From an uncultured Verrucomicrobiales bacterium (GTDB lineage Bacteria > Verrucomicrobiota > Verrucomicrobiia > Verrucomicrobiales > DEV007): DNA of 58,929 bases. A program made the position numbers and the translations under genes. Of this stretch, positions 9,113-17,500 are shown in pieces. Numbering within the stretch: the first letter of the stretch is position 1; each line of letters begins with the position of its first letter. Location: assembly GCA_937922595.1 (NCBI GenBank), contig CALAIY010000038.1:1-58929 (forward strand). Reading direction: 5' to 3'. Under the pieces are notes generated by a model. The model saw nothing but the letters and a program-made list of their open reading frames with translations, was not told the DNA's origin and searched no databases.

Positions 9113-9694
9113 ATGGCAGAAACACCCTCTACCCAAACGCTCGTCTCCGGCGATCGTGCTCCCGATTTTTCTCTTCCTGATGGTGAGGGCGATGTCTACG
9201 CTCTCGATGATATCCGGGGAGAAAATGCTACGGTGGTCATATTTGCCTGTAATCATTGTCCGTACGTGATTCACCTGGCTGAGGGAATTGCGGATATTTC
9301 TCACGAGTATGAGGAGCGAGGTGTGGGCTTTGTCGCGATCAGCGCGAATGATGTAGAAAATTACCCGCAGGACGGTCCGGTAGAGATGGTGGCTTTCGCG
9401 GATGCCTCACGCTGGGAATTCCCGTATCTTTATGATGAGTCGCAAGATGTGGCGAAGGCTTACCATGCGGCATGTACGCCTGATTTTTACGTATTTGATG
9501 GAGATTTGAAGCTCACCTATGCAGGGCAGTTCGATGGATCCCGTCCGAAAAACGGAGGTGCCGTGACTGGCGCGGATATCCGCGCTGCGCTCGATGCGAC
9601 GATTGAGGGGAGAGCGGCTTCCTCGCCTGCGGTACCGAGCACGGGGTGTAATATTAAGTGGAAACCTGGTGGCGAGCCGACTTACTTCAGGTAA
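9113..9694 (+). CDS. Thioredoxin-fold (AhpC/TSA-like) protein
   Basis: The 193-residue protein has the AhpC/TSA-redoxin start (GDRAPDFSLPDGEGDVYAL) and a single-cysteine active site, NHCPYV, after the ACNHCPY strand. This motif typifies a redoxin subgroup often annotated thioredoxin family protein. CNIKWKPG near the C-terminus carries a second conserved cysteine that could act as resolving residue. It has no signal peptide when started at the ATG at 9113. The upstream TTG-like extension from 9065 reads poorly and is rejected. The role is likely thiol redox or peroxide handling in the cytoplasm. The physiological substrate is unknown. Confidence 0.85.
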   Translation: MAETPSTQTLVSGDRAPDFSLPDGEGDVYALDDIRGENATVVIFACNHCPYVIHLAEGIADISHEYEERGVGFVAISANDVENYPQDGPVEMVAFADASRWEFPYLYDESQDVAKAYHAACTPDFYVFDGDLKLTYAGQFDGSRPKNGGAVTGADIRAALDATIEGRAASSPAVPSTGCNIKWKPGGEPTYFR

Positions 9695-9730
9695 GGTCGC
9701 GGGCAGTTACCCCTCACACTGCTTTCCCGG

Positions 9731-10588
9731 ATGCGTTGTTGCCGTTCCATAATTATTCTCTTTGCGATCCTCATTCTTGTGCCGATTTCCGCTTCTGCGG
9801 AGTCTAAGAAAGTGCGGAAGCCGGTGATTGGGAATGCTTCGGTGCCTCTCCCTCGTGTCTATGCTCCGGTGCGACCCCGGACGACGCGCACGGCGTTTCC
9901 CTGGAAAAAGAAAATTCGGGCAACCGTCTTTTGGGTGGGGGAATCACCGACTGCTCGGAATCCCACGCCGAACCACAAGAGCTCTTGGGATCCTAAGTGG
10001 CAGCAGAATTTCGGAGGATTTGATGATCCAAATCCAAAAAACCGCTCTTGGGATTTTCGTCCCAAAGGCTTTATCCCTGGTCAAAACCCCTTTTATGTAG
10101 CTCTACCCTATAATGATAAGGCGACAGTAGTGTCGCATAAGGAGAGCGCGAAGCGGATGATTCCATGGTTTAAAAAGCGCTATAAGAGCCGGACGCAATC
10201 GGTCTGCAAGGGGGTGTGGGTCGCGATTCGTCATGGGCGAAAAATCGCATACGCACAATGGGAAGACTGCGGTCCCTTTAATACCGATGATCCGAATTAT
10301 GTGTTTGGGAGCGCTCGACCGAAGAATCAGAGCAATGGCGGTGCTGGTATCGACCTTTCTCCTTCAGTGCGCGATTACCTTGGCTGCGGGAACATGTCCG
10401 TGGTGGATTGGCGGTTTGTGAATATTAGTGAAGTGACCGATGGTCCTTGGCGGCGTTTTGGAGCAAATAATCATTTTGTGATGTTGCGGAACAAAAAACA
10501 GCAGGCACGCATTTCACAAAACGATGACTTACGGAGACGCCGTGAAGAGTGGCTCCGCAATCAGCTCCCGAAAAAAGCTGGCTCATAG
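9731..10588 (+). CDS. Secreted protein with a double-psi beta-barrel-like domain
   Basis: A 285-residue protein with a clear signal peptide (residues 1-23, ending ISASA). I do not recognise a named family for the whole protein. The segment around residues 160-215 (CKGVWVAIRHGRKIAYAQWEDCGPF, then GIDLSPSVRDYLG) has the layout of RlpA-like double-psi barrels, where DRGPF and IDLS mark the two psi loops. Such domains occur in lytic transglycosylases and expansin-like wall proteins. The N-terminal third is Pro/Lys/Arg-rich and the C-terminus is basic. A cell-wall or surface role is inferred. The gene lies 36 bases after the redoxin gene and 24 bases before the glutaredoxin gene. Confidence 0.7.
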   Translation: MRCCRSIIILFAILILVPISASAESKKVRKPVIGNASVPLPRVYAPVRPRTTRTAFPWKKKIRATVFWVGESPTARNPTPNHKSSWDPKWQQNFGGFDDPNPKNRSWDFRPKGFIPGQNPFYVALPYNDKATVVSHKESAKRMIPWFKKRYKSRTQSVCKGVWVAIRHGRKIAYAQWEDCGPFNTDDPNYVFGSARPKNQSNGGAGIDLSPSVRDYLGCGNMSVVDWRFVNISEVTDGPWRRFGANNHFVMLRNKKQQARISQNDDLRRRREEWLRNQLPKKAGS

Positions 10589-10612
10589 CAATTACAAAAC
10601 TACACTGACGAA

Positions 10613-10978
10613 ATGGAAATTACCGCATATCTCAAAACTTACTGTGGCTGGAGCGAAGGCGTCCGCGCTACCCTCCGCAAGCATGGCCTTGAGTGGGAGG
10701 AGAAGGACATCATCGAAAACCCGGCTTTCCGCTGGGAGATGGAGCAAAAAAGTGGCCAGCCGCTCAGCCCGTGTGTCGTGGTGAATGGCGAAATGCTCGC
10801 TGATGTGAGCGGTGATGAAGTGGAGGCTTACCTTCTTGAAAAAGAACTTGTGAAGCCTGCCAGCGAGCCAGCTCCTGTCCCGACGGATCGTGGCTGTAGC
10901 GATGCGGAGCACGCAGCGATGCTCGCAGGTGATCCTTCCGGTGGTAAGGCTCCCGGGAAGATTCAGCTGGTGGATTAG
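10613..10978 (+). CDS. Monothiol glutaredoxin-like protein
   Basis: The 121-residue protein has a glutaredoxin fold with active site CGWS at residues 11-14, a monothiol-type CxxS arrangement. The cis-Pro segment SPCVVVNGEML follows, where PCVVVN corresponds to the TVP(Q)IFI region of glutaredoxins and carries an extra cysteine. The C-terminal tail (residues about 85-121) is Pro/Gly-rich, holds one further cysteine, and is not part of the usual fold. The likely role is thiol-disulfide exchange or deglutathionylation in the cytoplasm. The closest functional class is uncertain. Confidence 0.82.
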   Translation: MEITAYLKTYCGWSEGVRATLRKHGLEWEEKDIIENPAFRWEMEQKSGQPLSPCVVVNGEMLADVSGDEVEAYLLEKELVKPASEPAPVPTDRGCSDAEHAAMLAGDPSGGKAPGKIQLVD

Positions 10979-11016
10979 GGCGGATTGCTCTGATCTGATG
11001 GATCATACCGATTGAT

Positions 11017-12672
11017 CTACGCATTGTGCAGCGTGATCTGCGTGAAGGGGATTTCCCATCCTTGTTCGTTGCAGACGTCTACGCAGAGGCGCTGGATAGT
11101 GCGCTGGAGGTTGTCGTTTTTGGCAGAGATTTCGCCGGAAAAATCGGCGAGGATTTCGTAGTCCAGTGACGAGACTCCGGCGGATGCGAATTCGACGACG
11201 ACGCTGACGACGTTTTCTGCGCCAACTTCCGCTCTAAGGCTGGAGAGAAGGTGATTGGTGAAGATTTTGGGGACTTCGGTGGTGCAGATTGCTTGGTGGG
11301 CGTAATCGATTCCGAAGGTGGAATGGATGCGGAAATTGTGGGCGAGACTTTCGGGGGTTTCGGCGATGAAGTCTGCTGTGGCGTAGGTCTTGCGGCTTCC
11401 TCCGAGGAGAATGATTTGTACCCATTCGGGAGTTTGTGTGATTACTTTGCCTGCGAGGCCATCGCTGAGGCGAACCCAGTCGCCGGAGTCGCAGGGGAAC
11501 CAAGGCTCTTTTGGGGAAAACGGGCGGGAGGCGAGAGGGAGGACGTCGCGAATTGGGAGCCGGAGGGTGCCGCCTTCGAGGGCGGGATTGGTGAATTCGG
11601 AGAAGACATTGAGCCGCTTTACTTCCCAGGGGACGCCATTGATGACGACGCGCTCGCCTTCTCGGACGGAGCCGAGATTGAGCATGAGCTTTATCTGATT
11701 GAAGACGCGGGGAAGGGCGGTTTTTCCAGCCCAGACGATTCCGAGAATGAGGAGGATGCTGAGGCCGAGTAGAACCCAATCACCGGCGAGGTAGAATACT
11801 ATGAGCACGGCGGCACCGGCGGCGAGTGTGGTGCCGACGAGGAAGAGAACCTCTGCTGCCCGGGAGCTGAAGCTGCGGCCTTTCTTTTTGCGAAATGAGG
11901 GAAGCTTCTCAATACGGGAGCGAAGCCAGCTGAGGATGAGCCAGATGATGAGGGCGGTGGCTGCGGCGATGAGGAGGTTTAGCCCTCGGGTCTGGAAGAA
12001 ATTCGAGAAAATTTCACTGAGGGAATCGAGCACGTTCCCGCGAGATGCTTCGAGCTCGGCGAGCTTAAACGTGGCGACGGAGAGGCCGGTTTCCGCCGAT
12101 TGGCGGCGTGTTTCCCATTTCGTATTTAGGATCTCGAGTGAGGGGGCGAGGCCTTTGGGGAGATCAGCTTTTGCCTCAAGGGTGCCCAGTCGGGTGAGGG
12201 CGATATTTGCGTTGTCGAGCTGGCTACGAAGGGCTGCAATTTGCGTGCGAAGCTCCTCGACGTCGCGTGGGCTTTTTGTGGCGGCTTTTACTTCCTCTAC
12301 GAGTGGCTCGAGGAGGTCGATAAGTTCGCTCTGAAGATCGAAGGCTGCCGGAGGTGGAGCAGATTCGGAAGTGGAATCTTGGCCGGTGGTGACGCGCTCG
12401 AGGTCGCCAGTGAGGCTGGCGAGTCGCGCCTCCATGGTGGCGATTTTTTCGGAGTTGTTCTCCTCTTTGGCTTTTTCAAGGCTGGCGCGTGTCTCTGCTA
12501 GGGAAACGGCGAGGGCATCGAGTGCTTTCCGGGAGAGATCCTCCTGTGTGGTGGCAGGTAGAATCACGGGTTCTTCCTGCGCGGGGGCGCAGGTAAGAAC
12601 CAGGAGGTAGGCGAGAAGAGGGAGGACTCGGATCACAGTTCCCATTGTGGGCAGCATCGCGCGCTGCGCCAA
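11017..12672 (-). CDS. MscS-like mechanosensitive channel family protein
   Basis: A 551-residue membrane protein. A signal-like hydrophobic start (residues 8-30) is followed by an extracytoplasmic coiled-coil segment (about 45-220), two to three membrane helices (about 232-330) and a C-terminal cytoplasmic MscS-type region. The pore-proximal segment (LPRVFNQIKLML) and the beta domain (GSVREGERVVINGVPWEVKRL) match MscS-superfamily order. Members gate on membrane tension and release osmolytes, and the long N-terminal domain recalls MscK/YbdG-type variants. It is not closely placed with other osmotic genes. Confidence 0.75.
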   Translation of the reverse strand: MAQRAMLPTMGTVIRVLPLLAYLLVLTCAPAQEEPVILPATTQEDLSRKALDALAVSLAETRASLEKAKEENNSEKIATMEARLASLTGDLERVTTGQDSTSESAPPPAAFDLQSELIDLLEPLVEEVKAATKSPRDVEELRTQIAALRSQLDNANIALTRLGTLEAKADLPKGLAPSLEILNTKWETRRQSAETGLSVATFKLAELEASRGNVLDSLSEIFSNFFQTRGLNLLIAAATALIIWLILSWLRSRIEKLPSFRKKKGRSFSSRAAEVLFLVGTTLAAGAAVLIVFYLAGDWVLLGLSILLILGIVWAGKTALPRVFNQIKLMLNLGSVREGERVVINGVPWEVKRLNVFSEFTNPALEGGTLRLPIRDVLPLASRPFSPKEPWFPCDSGDWVRLSDGLAGKVITQTPEWVQIILLGGSRKTYATADFIAETPESLAHNFRIHSTFGIDYAHQAICTTEVPKIFTNHLLSSLRAEVGAENVVSVVVEFASAGVSSLDYEILADFSGEISAKNDNLQRTIQRLCVDVCNEQGWEIPFTQITLHNA

Positions 12673-12692
12673 GAAAACAGTGCGCCGAACTT

Positions 12693-12713
12693 CCTACACT
12701 AGCTGAGTGTAGG
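12693..12713. other. Hairpin at the pfkB-family stop codon
   Basis: A perfect 8-bp inverted repeat (12693-12700 with 12706-12713, loop of 5) spans the stop codon of the sugar kinase gene. No T-run follows on the minus strand, so it is not a classical terminator. It may stabilise the mRNA end. Confidence 0.35.
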
Positions 12714-13623
12714 TGAGGAAGGCTTTCGTGCGGGCGTCGATGTCTGCCTGAGTGAGGGAGAGGAGCTTGTCTGCGCTGAAGGATTCGCAGTTGTAGCTGG
12801 CGAGGACGGTGCCGTGGATGATGGCGCGCGAGATGTCGTCGAGGCCGATGGTATCATCTGGGTTTTCCTGATGGTGCTGGTGGAGTGAGCCTGCGAGACC
12901 GCCGAGGAAGGTGTCGCCTGCGCCGGTGGGATCGACGAGTTTTTCGAGGGGGAAAGCACCTGCGGAGAAGAAGCGATCGCCGCCACCGAAGAGAAGGGCT
13001 CCGTGCTCGCCTTTTTTGATGAGGACGTATTGGGGGCCTTTTTCGAGGAGCTTTTTGCCCGCAACGATGACGTTGCTGGTGTCCATGAACATTTTGGCTT
13101 CGCTGTCGTTGATGACGAGAAGATCAATGCGCTTGAGCACTTCATCGAGTTCCTCGCGTGCGATATTGATCCAAAGATCCATCGAGTCGGCGATGACGAA
13201 GGTGCTTCCGGAGCATTGGCTGAGGACTTTGAGCTGATCGGCAGGAGCCATGTTGGCGAGGACGACGATGGTGCTTTCGGCGGCTGCGGCAGGGAGCTGG
13301 GGATCAAAATCGTCGAGAACATTGATGTGGGTCTCGAGGGTTTCCCTGGAGTTCATATCGTCGTGGTACTCGCCGGTCCAGCGAAATGTTTTGCCGCCTT
13401 CCACGACTTGGAGGCCATCGACGTTGATTTTGCGCTCAGAAAAAAGCTCGAGGTGCTCTTTTGGGAAGTCTTCACCGACGACGGCAACGAGATTGACCGG
13501 GGAGGAGAAGCTGGTGGCGATGGCGGCGAAGGTGGCGGAGCCGCCGAGGAGCTCGTCGTGCATGACACCGTCTGGGGTGCGGATGTTGTCGATGGCTACG
13601 GTTCCGGCGATGAGGACTGACAT
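12694..13623 (-). CDS. PfkB-family carbohydrate kinase
   Basis: The 309-residue protein begins MSVLIAGTVAID and carries the ribokinase-family signatures: an N-terminal GG motif (LLGGSATFAAIA) and the C-terminal anion-hole motif DPTGAGDTFLGG, whose Asp is the catalytic base. An open frame continues upstream to 13794 but is basic and Phe-rich with no family similarity, so the ATG at 13623 is chosen. PfkB enzymes phosphorylate sugars, nucleosides or related alcohols, and the substrate is not determinable. It lies downstream of the biosynthetic operon on the same strand, separated by 304 bases, so membership in that cluster is possible but unproven. Confidence 0.9.
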   Translation of the reverse strand: MSVLIAGTVAIDNIRTPDGVMHDELLGGSATFAAIATSFSSPVNLVAVVGEDFPKEHLELFSERKINVDGLQVVEGGKTFRWTGEYHDDMNSRETLETHINVLDDFDPQLPAAAAESTIVVLANMAPADQLKVLSQCSGSTFVIADSMDLWINIAREELDEVLKRIDLLVINDSEAKMFMDTSNVIVAGKKLLEKGPQYVLIKKGEHGALLFGGGDRFFSAGAFPLEKLVDPTGAGDTFLGGLAGSLHQHHQENPDDTIGLDDISRAIIHGTVLASYNCESFSADKLLSLTQADIDARTKAFLTYTQLV

Positions 13624-13927
13624 TTGAAAAGTGAATTTTGAAGAATGAATTTTAGGAAAAGCGTGATCGAGAATAGAGAATTTTATCCCGAAGGCGAACT
13701 TTTTTGAGAGATTGAGTAACGCCGCAAGAAAAAATGCGTAGAAGGGAGTGAAGAGATCGGTTCTCAGGCTTTGTCTTGAGATTGAGAGCTTCAAAAAATG
13801 ACTCGTGTCTCCCAGAAGAAAGGGGGTTGCGATGTGACTGGCTGCGTTGCGTTGCGGTTGCGCGCATTTGCGATAAGCAGTCGGCTCCTTGGGAGATGGA
13901 GTCGGCTGTGAATGCGCGGGGAAAGTG
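13624..13927. other. Intergenic region between PPTase and sugar kinase genes
   Basis: 304 bases with no supported gene. An imperfect 8-bp hairpin with G-T pairs lies near 13877-13904 (stem TCGGCTCC with GGAGTCGG). It is a weak candidate for a terminator of the biosynthetic operon, since it lacks a T-run. The part next to the kinase start is A-rich and may hold its promoter. Confidence 0.4.
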
Positions 13928-14566
13928 CTAAGATTCTAGGCTTTTCTCAATTGCAATGGTGATGAGATGGTCTTCAGGGAAACCGGGGATTGTGGGGAAG
14001 TGGAGGTGGTAGACTTGGTCTGCGGTTTTAGCGGTCTGGGCTTCGAGGTCGACTGCGATGCGATCAAGATCCCATTGTAGACCGGTGCCGAGTGCCTTGA
14101 GGGCGGCTTCACGGGCGGTCCAAAGCCGGGTGAAATGGGTGGGGATTTCGGTGGGGGCGAGTGATGCTAGATGGGTGCTCTCTTCAGGAGGGAAGTGGCG
14201 GCGGGCGGCTTGGAGGTGGGGGAATTTGGGGTCTATACGCTCGATATCGATACCAAGCTGGGCGATGGAGGGGGCTTGTGTGAGGGCAATAACCGCGTGG
14301 GTCTTGGTGTGAGAGACGTTGAAGGTGGTGTTTTTTGTGAGCGGTTTCCCCGATTCATTAAATGTGATTTCTGCTCCGTTGAGAAGGCGGCGGAGAGCTG
14401 CGCGGCAGGCGATGAAGTTATCGCGATCGCGCTGGTGGCGGTAGTTATCAGCACGAACAATTTCTTCGGAGGTGAGTGTTGCTCGATCCTCTTTTCGGAT
14501 CGCGGCACCACCTCCGGGAAGGATGATCGGGTGGATTTCGATTGGTGTGCCCGGAATCGCGATCAC
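13928..14566 (-). CDS. Sfp-type 4'-phosphopantetheinyl transferase
   Basis: The 212-residue protein transfers phosphopantetheine from CoA to the serine of carrier domains. The Sfp-family motifs are present: FNVSHTKTHAV (substrate-contact), GIDIERI (Mg-binding Asp/Glu) and WTAREAALKALGTGL (WxxKEAxxK-like, with Arg in place of the first Lys). The GTG start at 14566 overlaps the TGA stop of the megasynthase by four bases (GTGA), indicating translational coupling. Its position argues that it activates the three carrier domains (Ser604, Ser1631, Ser3249) of that enzyme, although it may also serve other carrier proteins. Confidence 0.93.
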   Translation of the reverse strand: MIAIPGTPIEIHPIILPGGGAAIRKEDRATLTSEEIVRADNYRHQRDRDNFIACRAALRRLLNGAEITFNESGKPLTKNTTFNVSHTKTHAVIALTQAPSIAQLGIDIERIDPKFPHLQAARRHFPPEESTHLASLAPTEIPTHFTRLWTAREAALKALGTGLQWDLDRIAVDLEAQTAKTADQVYHLHFPTIPGFPEDHLITIAIEKSLES

Positions 14567-17500
14567 TCGAAGAGGGCTGGTGCGGGAGCGGGGAGGTCGC
14601 TGGCGGAATCAAGCGCGGCGATGGGGACCACTCCGGTGTTTTCCGAAGCTGGCTCAAGTGGGCGAAGGAGGGGGCGTACGGCTGCCGCGAGAGCGGCTGT
14701 GTTTTCCTCATCGAAGATAGAGAGATGCTCGCCGGGAACCGGTGTGATCGTGACGTGACCGGTGAAGATTTCTTTCCAGCCGAGATCGGGTGGGTAGACG
14801 AATTTATCTCCATTGTCTTTAGCCGGAAGGAGAAGGACATTGCCATCGTAAGGCTTGGGCGCGTAGCGTTCCTGGATGGCTCCGTGGGCTTCGCGGAGTT
14901 GGACGCTTTGGAGGTGGCCGCTTCCAGGATCTACTCCGGCAGCTTTGAGTGCGGATGCAGTGGTGTTTTCAACCTTTACTTTGATGGCTCCGATGAGGCC
15001 GCTGAATGTGCGGCCGCCGAGACGTTTGAGTCGTTTAGGCTGGGATGCTTTATCGTCTTTAGTCCAATTAGTGGCGACTCGATCACCGAGTGAATTGCGC
15101 TCAGGGGTGTAAGCTGGGTTTACTGTGTCGAAGAGAATGATGAGGGGGACTTCCTCTCCTGCTTCGCGAAGTTGCTGCGCCATTTCGAAGGCAACGATGC
15201 CTCCGTAGGAGTATCCGGAAAGAATGTAAGGGCCTTTCGGGCGAACGATGCGGATTTGTGCGACGTAGTTGGCAGCTGCCTCTTCGATGCTTTCGGGTGG
15301 AGAGGTGATTTCTTTGTTGCTGAGTATGGGGGATTCGATGGCAAAGATCGGGCGTCCAACTTGGAGCGCATGAGCCAGCGGGCGGTAAAAGAGTGTGCCG
15401 CCGTCGCCTCCGTGAATGCAGAAGAGTGGTGGAAGGTCGCCTTCTGGGAAGATGGGAAGAATTGTGGTGCCAGGCGGAATGCTACTGGCGCGCATTGGCT
15501 GAATCTCAGGAGAATCAGATTTTTCATTGGTGATTTCTGGTAGCTGAATTCGCTGGCTCATTGCGGAGGGCACAGCGGAAGGTTCTTCCAATTCTTGAGA
15601 GCGCGATGGCTCTGGCTCGGCTTCTGCAGGTAAGGTAGAAGTGAGACCTTCGGTAATACCTTCAATGGTGGGGGCGTCAGAGATATGAGTGGCGAGAGAC
15701 CTAATGGTGGGGGCGGTGAAAAGCGTGCCTAGGGGGAGTGCTTTGCCGAAGACTTTATCGATCTTGGTAAAGAGCTGTAGGCCGGCCATGGAGTGTCCTC
15801 CGATGAGGAAGAAATCATCATCGGGGCCGATTGAATCTAGCTTTAAGACCTCTTTCCAGAGCTCTGCGAGTTTTTGCTCGACAGGGTTCATTTCGCTAGG
15901 TGCTGCGGTACTTAGATTTGTGCCTGGGCTAGGGAGATTGCTGCGGTCGATTTTTCCATTCAAGTTGAGCGGGAAAGCATCAATGGCGAGAACGACCGAT
16001 GGTACCATGTAATCGGGCAGTGATGCGGCGAGGTGCTCGCGTACTTTCACGGGGTCGGGGGCGGTGCCGTTTGCGGGAGTCATGTAGCCGACGAGTTCAC
16101 CGACATCGTTTTTCACGACAAGAGATTGCCCGACTTCTGGAACGCTGCGGATGGCAGTCTCGATTTCAGCGGCTTCAATACGGAAGCCCCGGATTTTGAG
16201 CTGGTGATCGACTCGACCAAGGAAGGCGATGTTTCCATCCGGGAGGATAAGTCCACGGTCGCCGCTCTTGTAGCGCTTGCCGCCATCGGTGGATTCAGGA
16301 TCGTCTTGCCAGTATTCTTTGGTTCGCCTTGGATCGTTGAGATAGCCCATGGCATGGGCGCTTCCGCCAATGTAGATTTCTCCGGGGGTGCCTTGAGGGG
16401 CAAGTTTTCCATCTTCTCCGATGATATAGACGGTACGATTTGTGATGGCGGTACCTATTGGGACGCCATGGGGGTCATTTTCGGGGCGGTCGGTTTCCTG
16501 AACTTGATAGATCGTGGTGTAGATCGTTTCCTCGGTTGGTCCATAGCCGTTGAAGAGGCGAGGGCGGTTTTCGAGGTCGCGCCAAAGGACGACGGTTTGC
16601 GGGTTCATGACATCACCGGCACCGATGGTGGTGTGAATCTTAAGCTCGGAAAAATTCTTCTCGGAGTGCCAGAAGGAGATGAGCTCGTGGAGGTAGGCGG
16701 GAGTAAGACTGATGTGGGTGATTCCGCTAGCTGCGGCGGTATCGTGGAATTCACGGGGCGTCCAAATTACATCGCCGCGAAGAACGAGTGCTGCTCCGGC
16801 GAAGAATGGGGAGAAGACCTGCTCGATGAAGATATCGAAGGTGGCAGATCCCATCACGAGCGCGTGATCGGTGGCTTTGAGACCGTAGAATTGGGCGCTC
16901 TTTTTACAGTGGGTGCCGGCGGTGGCGTGAGAAATCACGACCCCTTTTGCTTTTCCGGTAGAGCCCGAGGTGAAGATGATATAGGCGGGGTTTGATTCGG
17001 GAATCGCGACGGGGATGTAGCGTTGATTCGAAGCGACGCATGAATCTACGGTGGCGTGGCGTAGCCCGGTGACGGGTTCTCCTAGGCAGACGGCGGCACC
17101 GGTCTCTTTGGCGATGTGGGCTTTGCGGCCTTCAGGATCCGAGGGAGCGACTGGGGCGAAGCAGGCTCCGATCTTCAGGACTCCAAAGACGGCTGCTATG
17201 AGATCAGGGGTGCGGTCGTGGCAGATGATTACAGCGTGACCGGGGCCGACGCCTTCAGCTTGGAGCGCGCCAGCTACAGCGGTGGAGCGGCGATCTAATT
17301 CGGCAAATGTATAGGTAGTGACTCCCTGGATGACGGCTGGTGCCATAGGGGTCTCTGCTACTGCGCGGAGGAAACCGTCGTGAAGAAGTGGAAGGGGGTC
17401 GTCGTGTTGGGCTGCGAGGGAGCGTGGATTAAGAGGCACCTTCGTAGTAATATCTGCTCTGGCAGGAACTTGAGCTGTTTGAGCCGGTGCTACAGGAGCT

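Noticed and set aside
13624-13794. Upstream extension of the PfkB-family gene
   Set aside because: Composition is unlike the family; the kinase fold begins at MSVLIAGTVAID (13623).
16033-16995. Long open frame antisense to the megasynthase
   Set aside because: It is a shadow of the GC-rich coding strand, with no recognisable domain and no plausible start.
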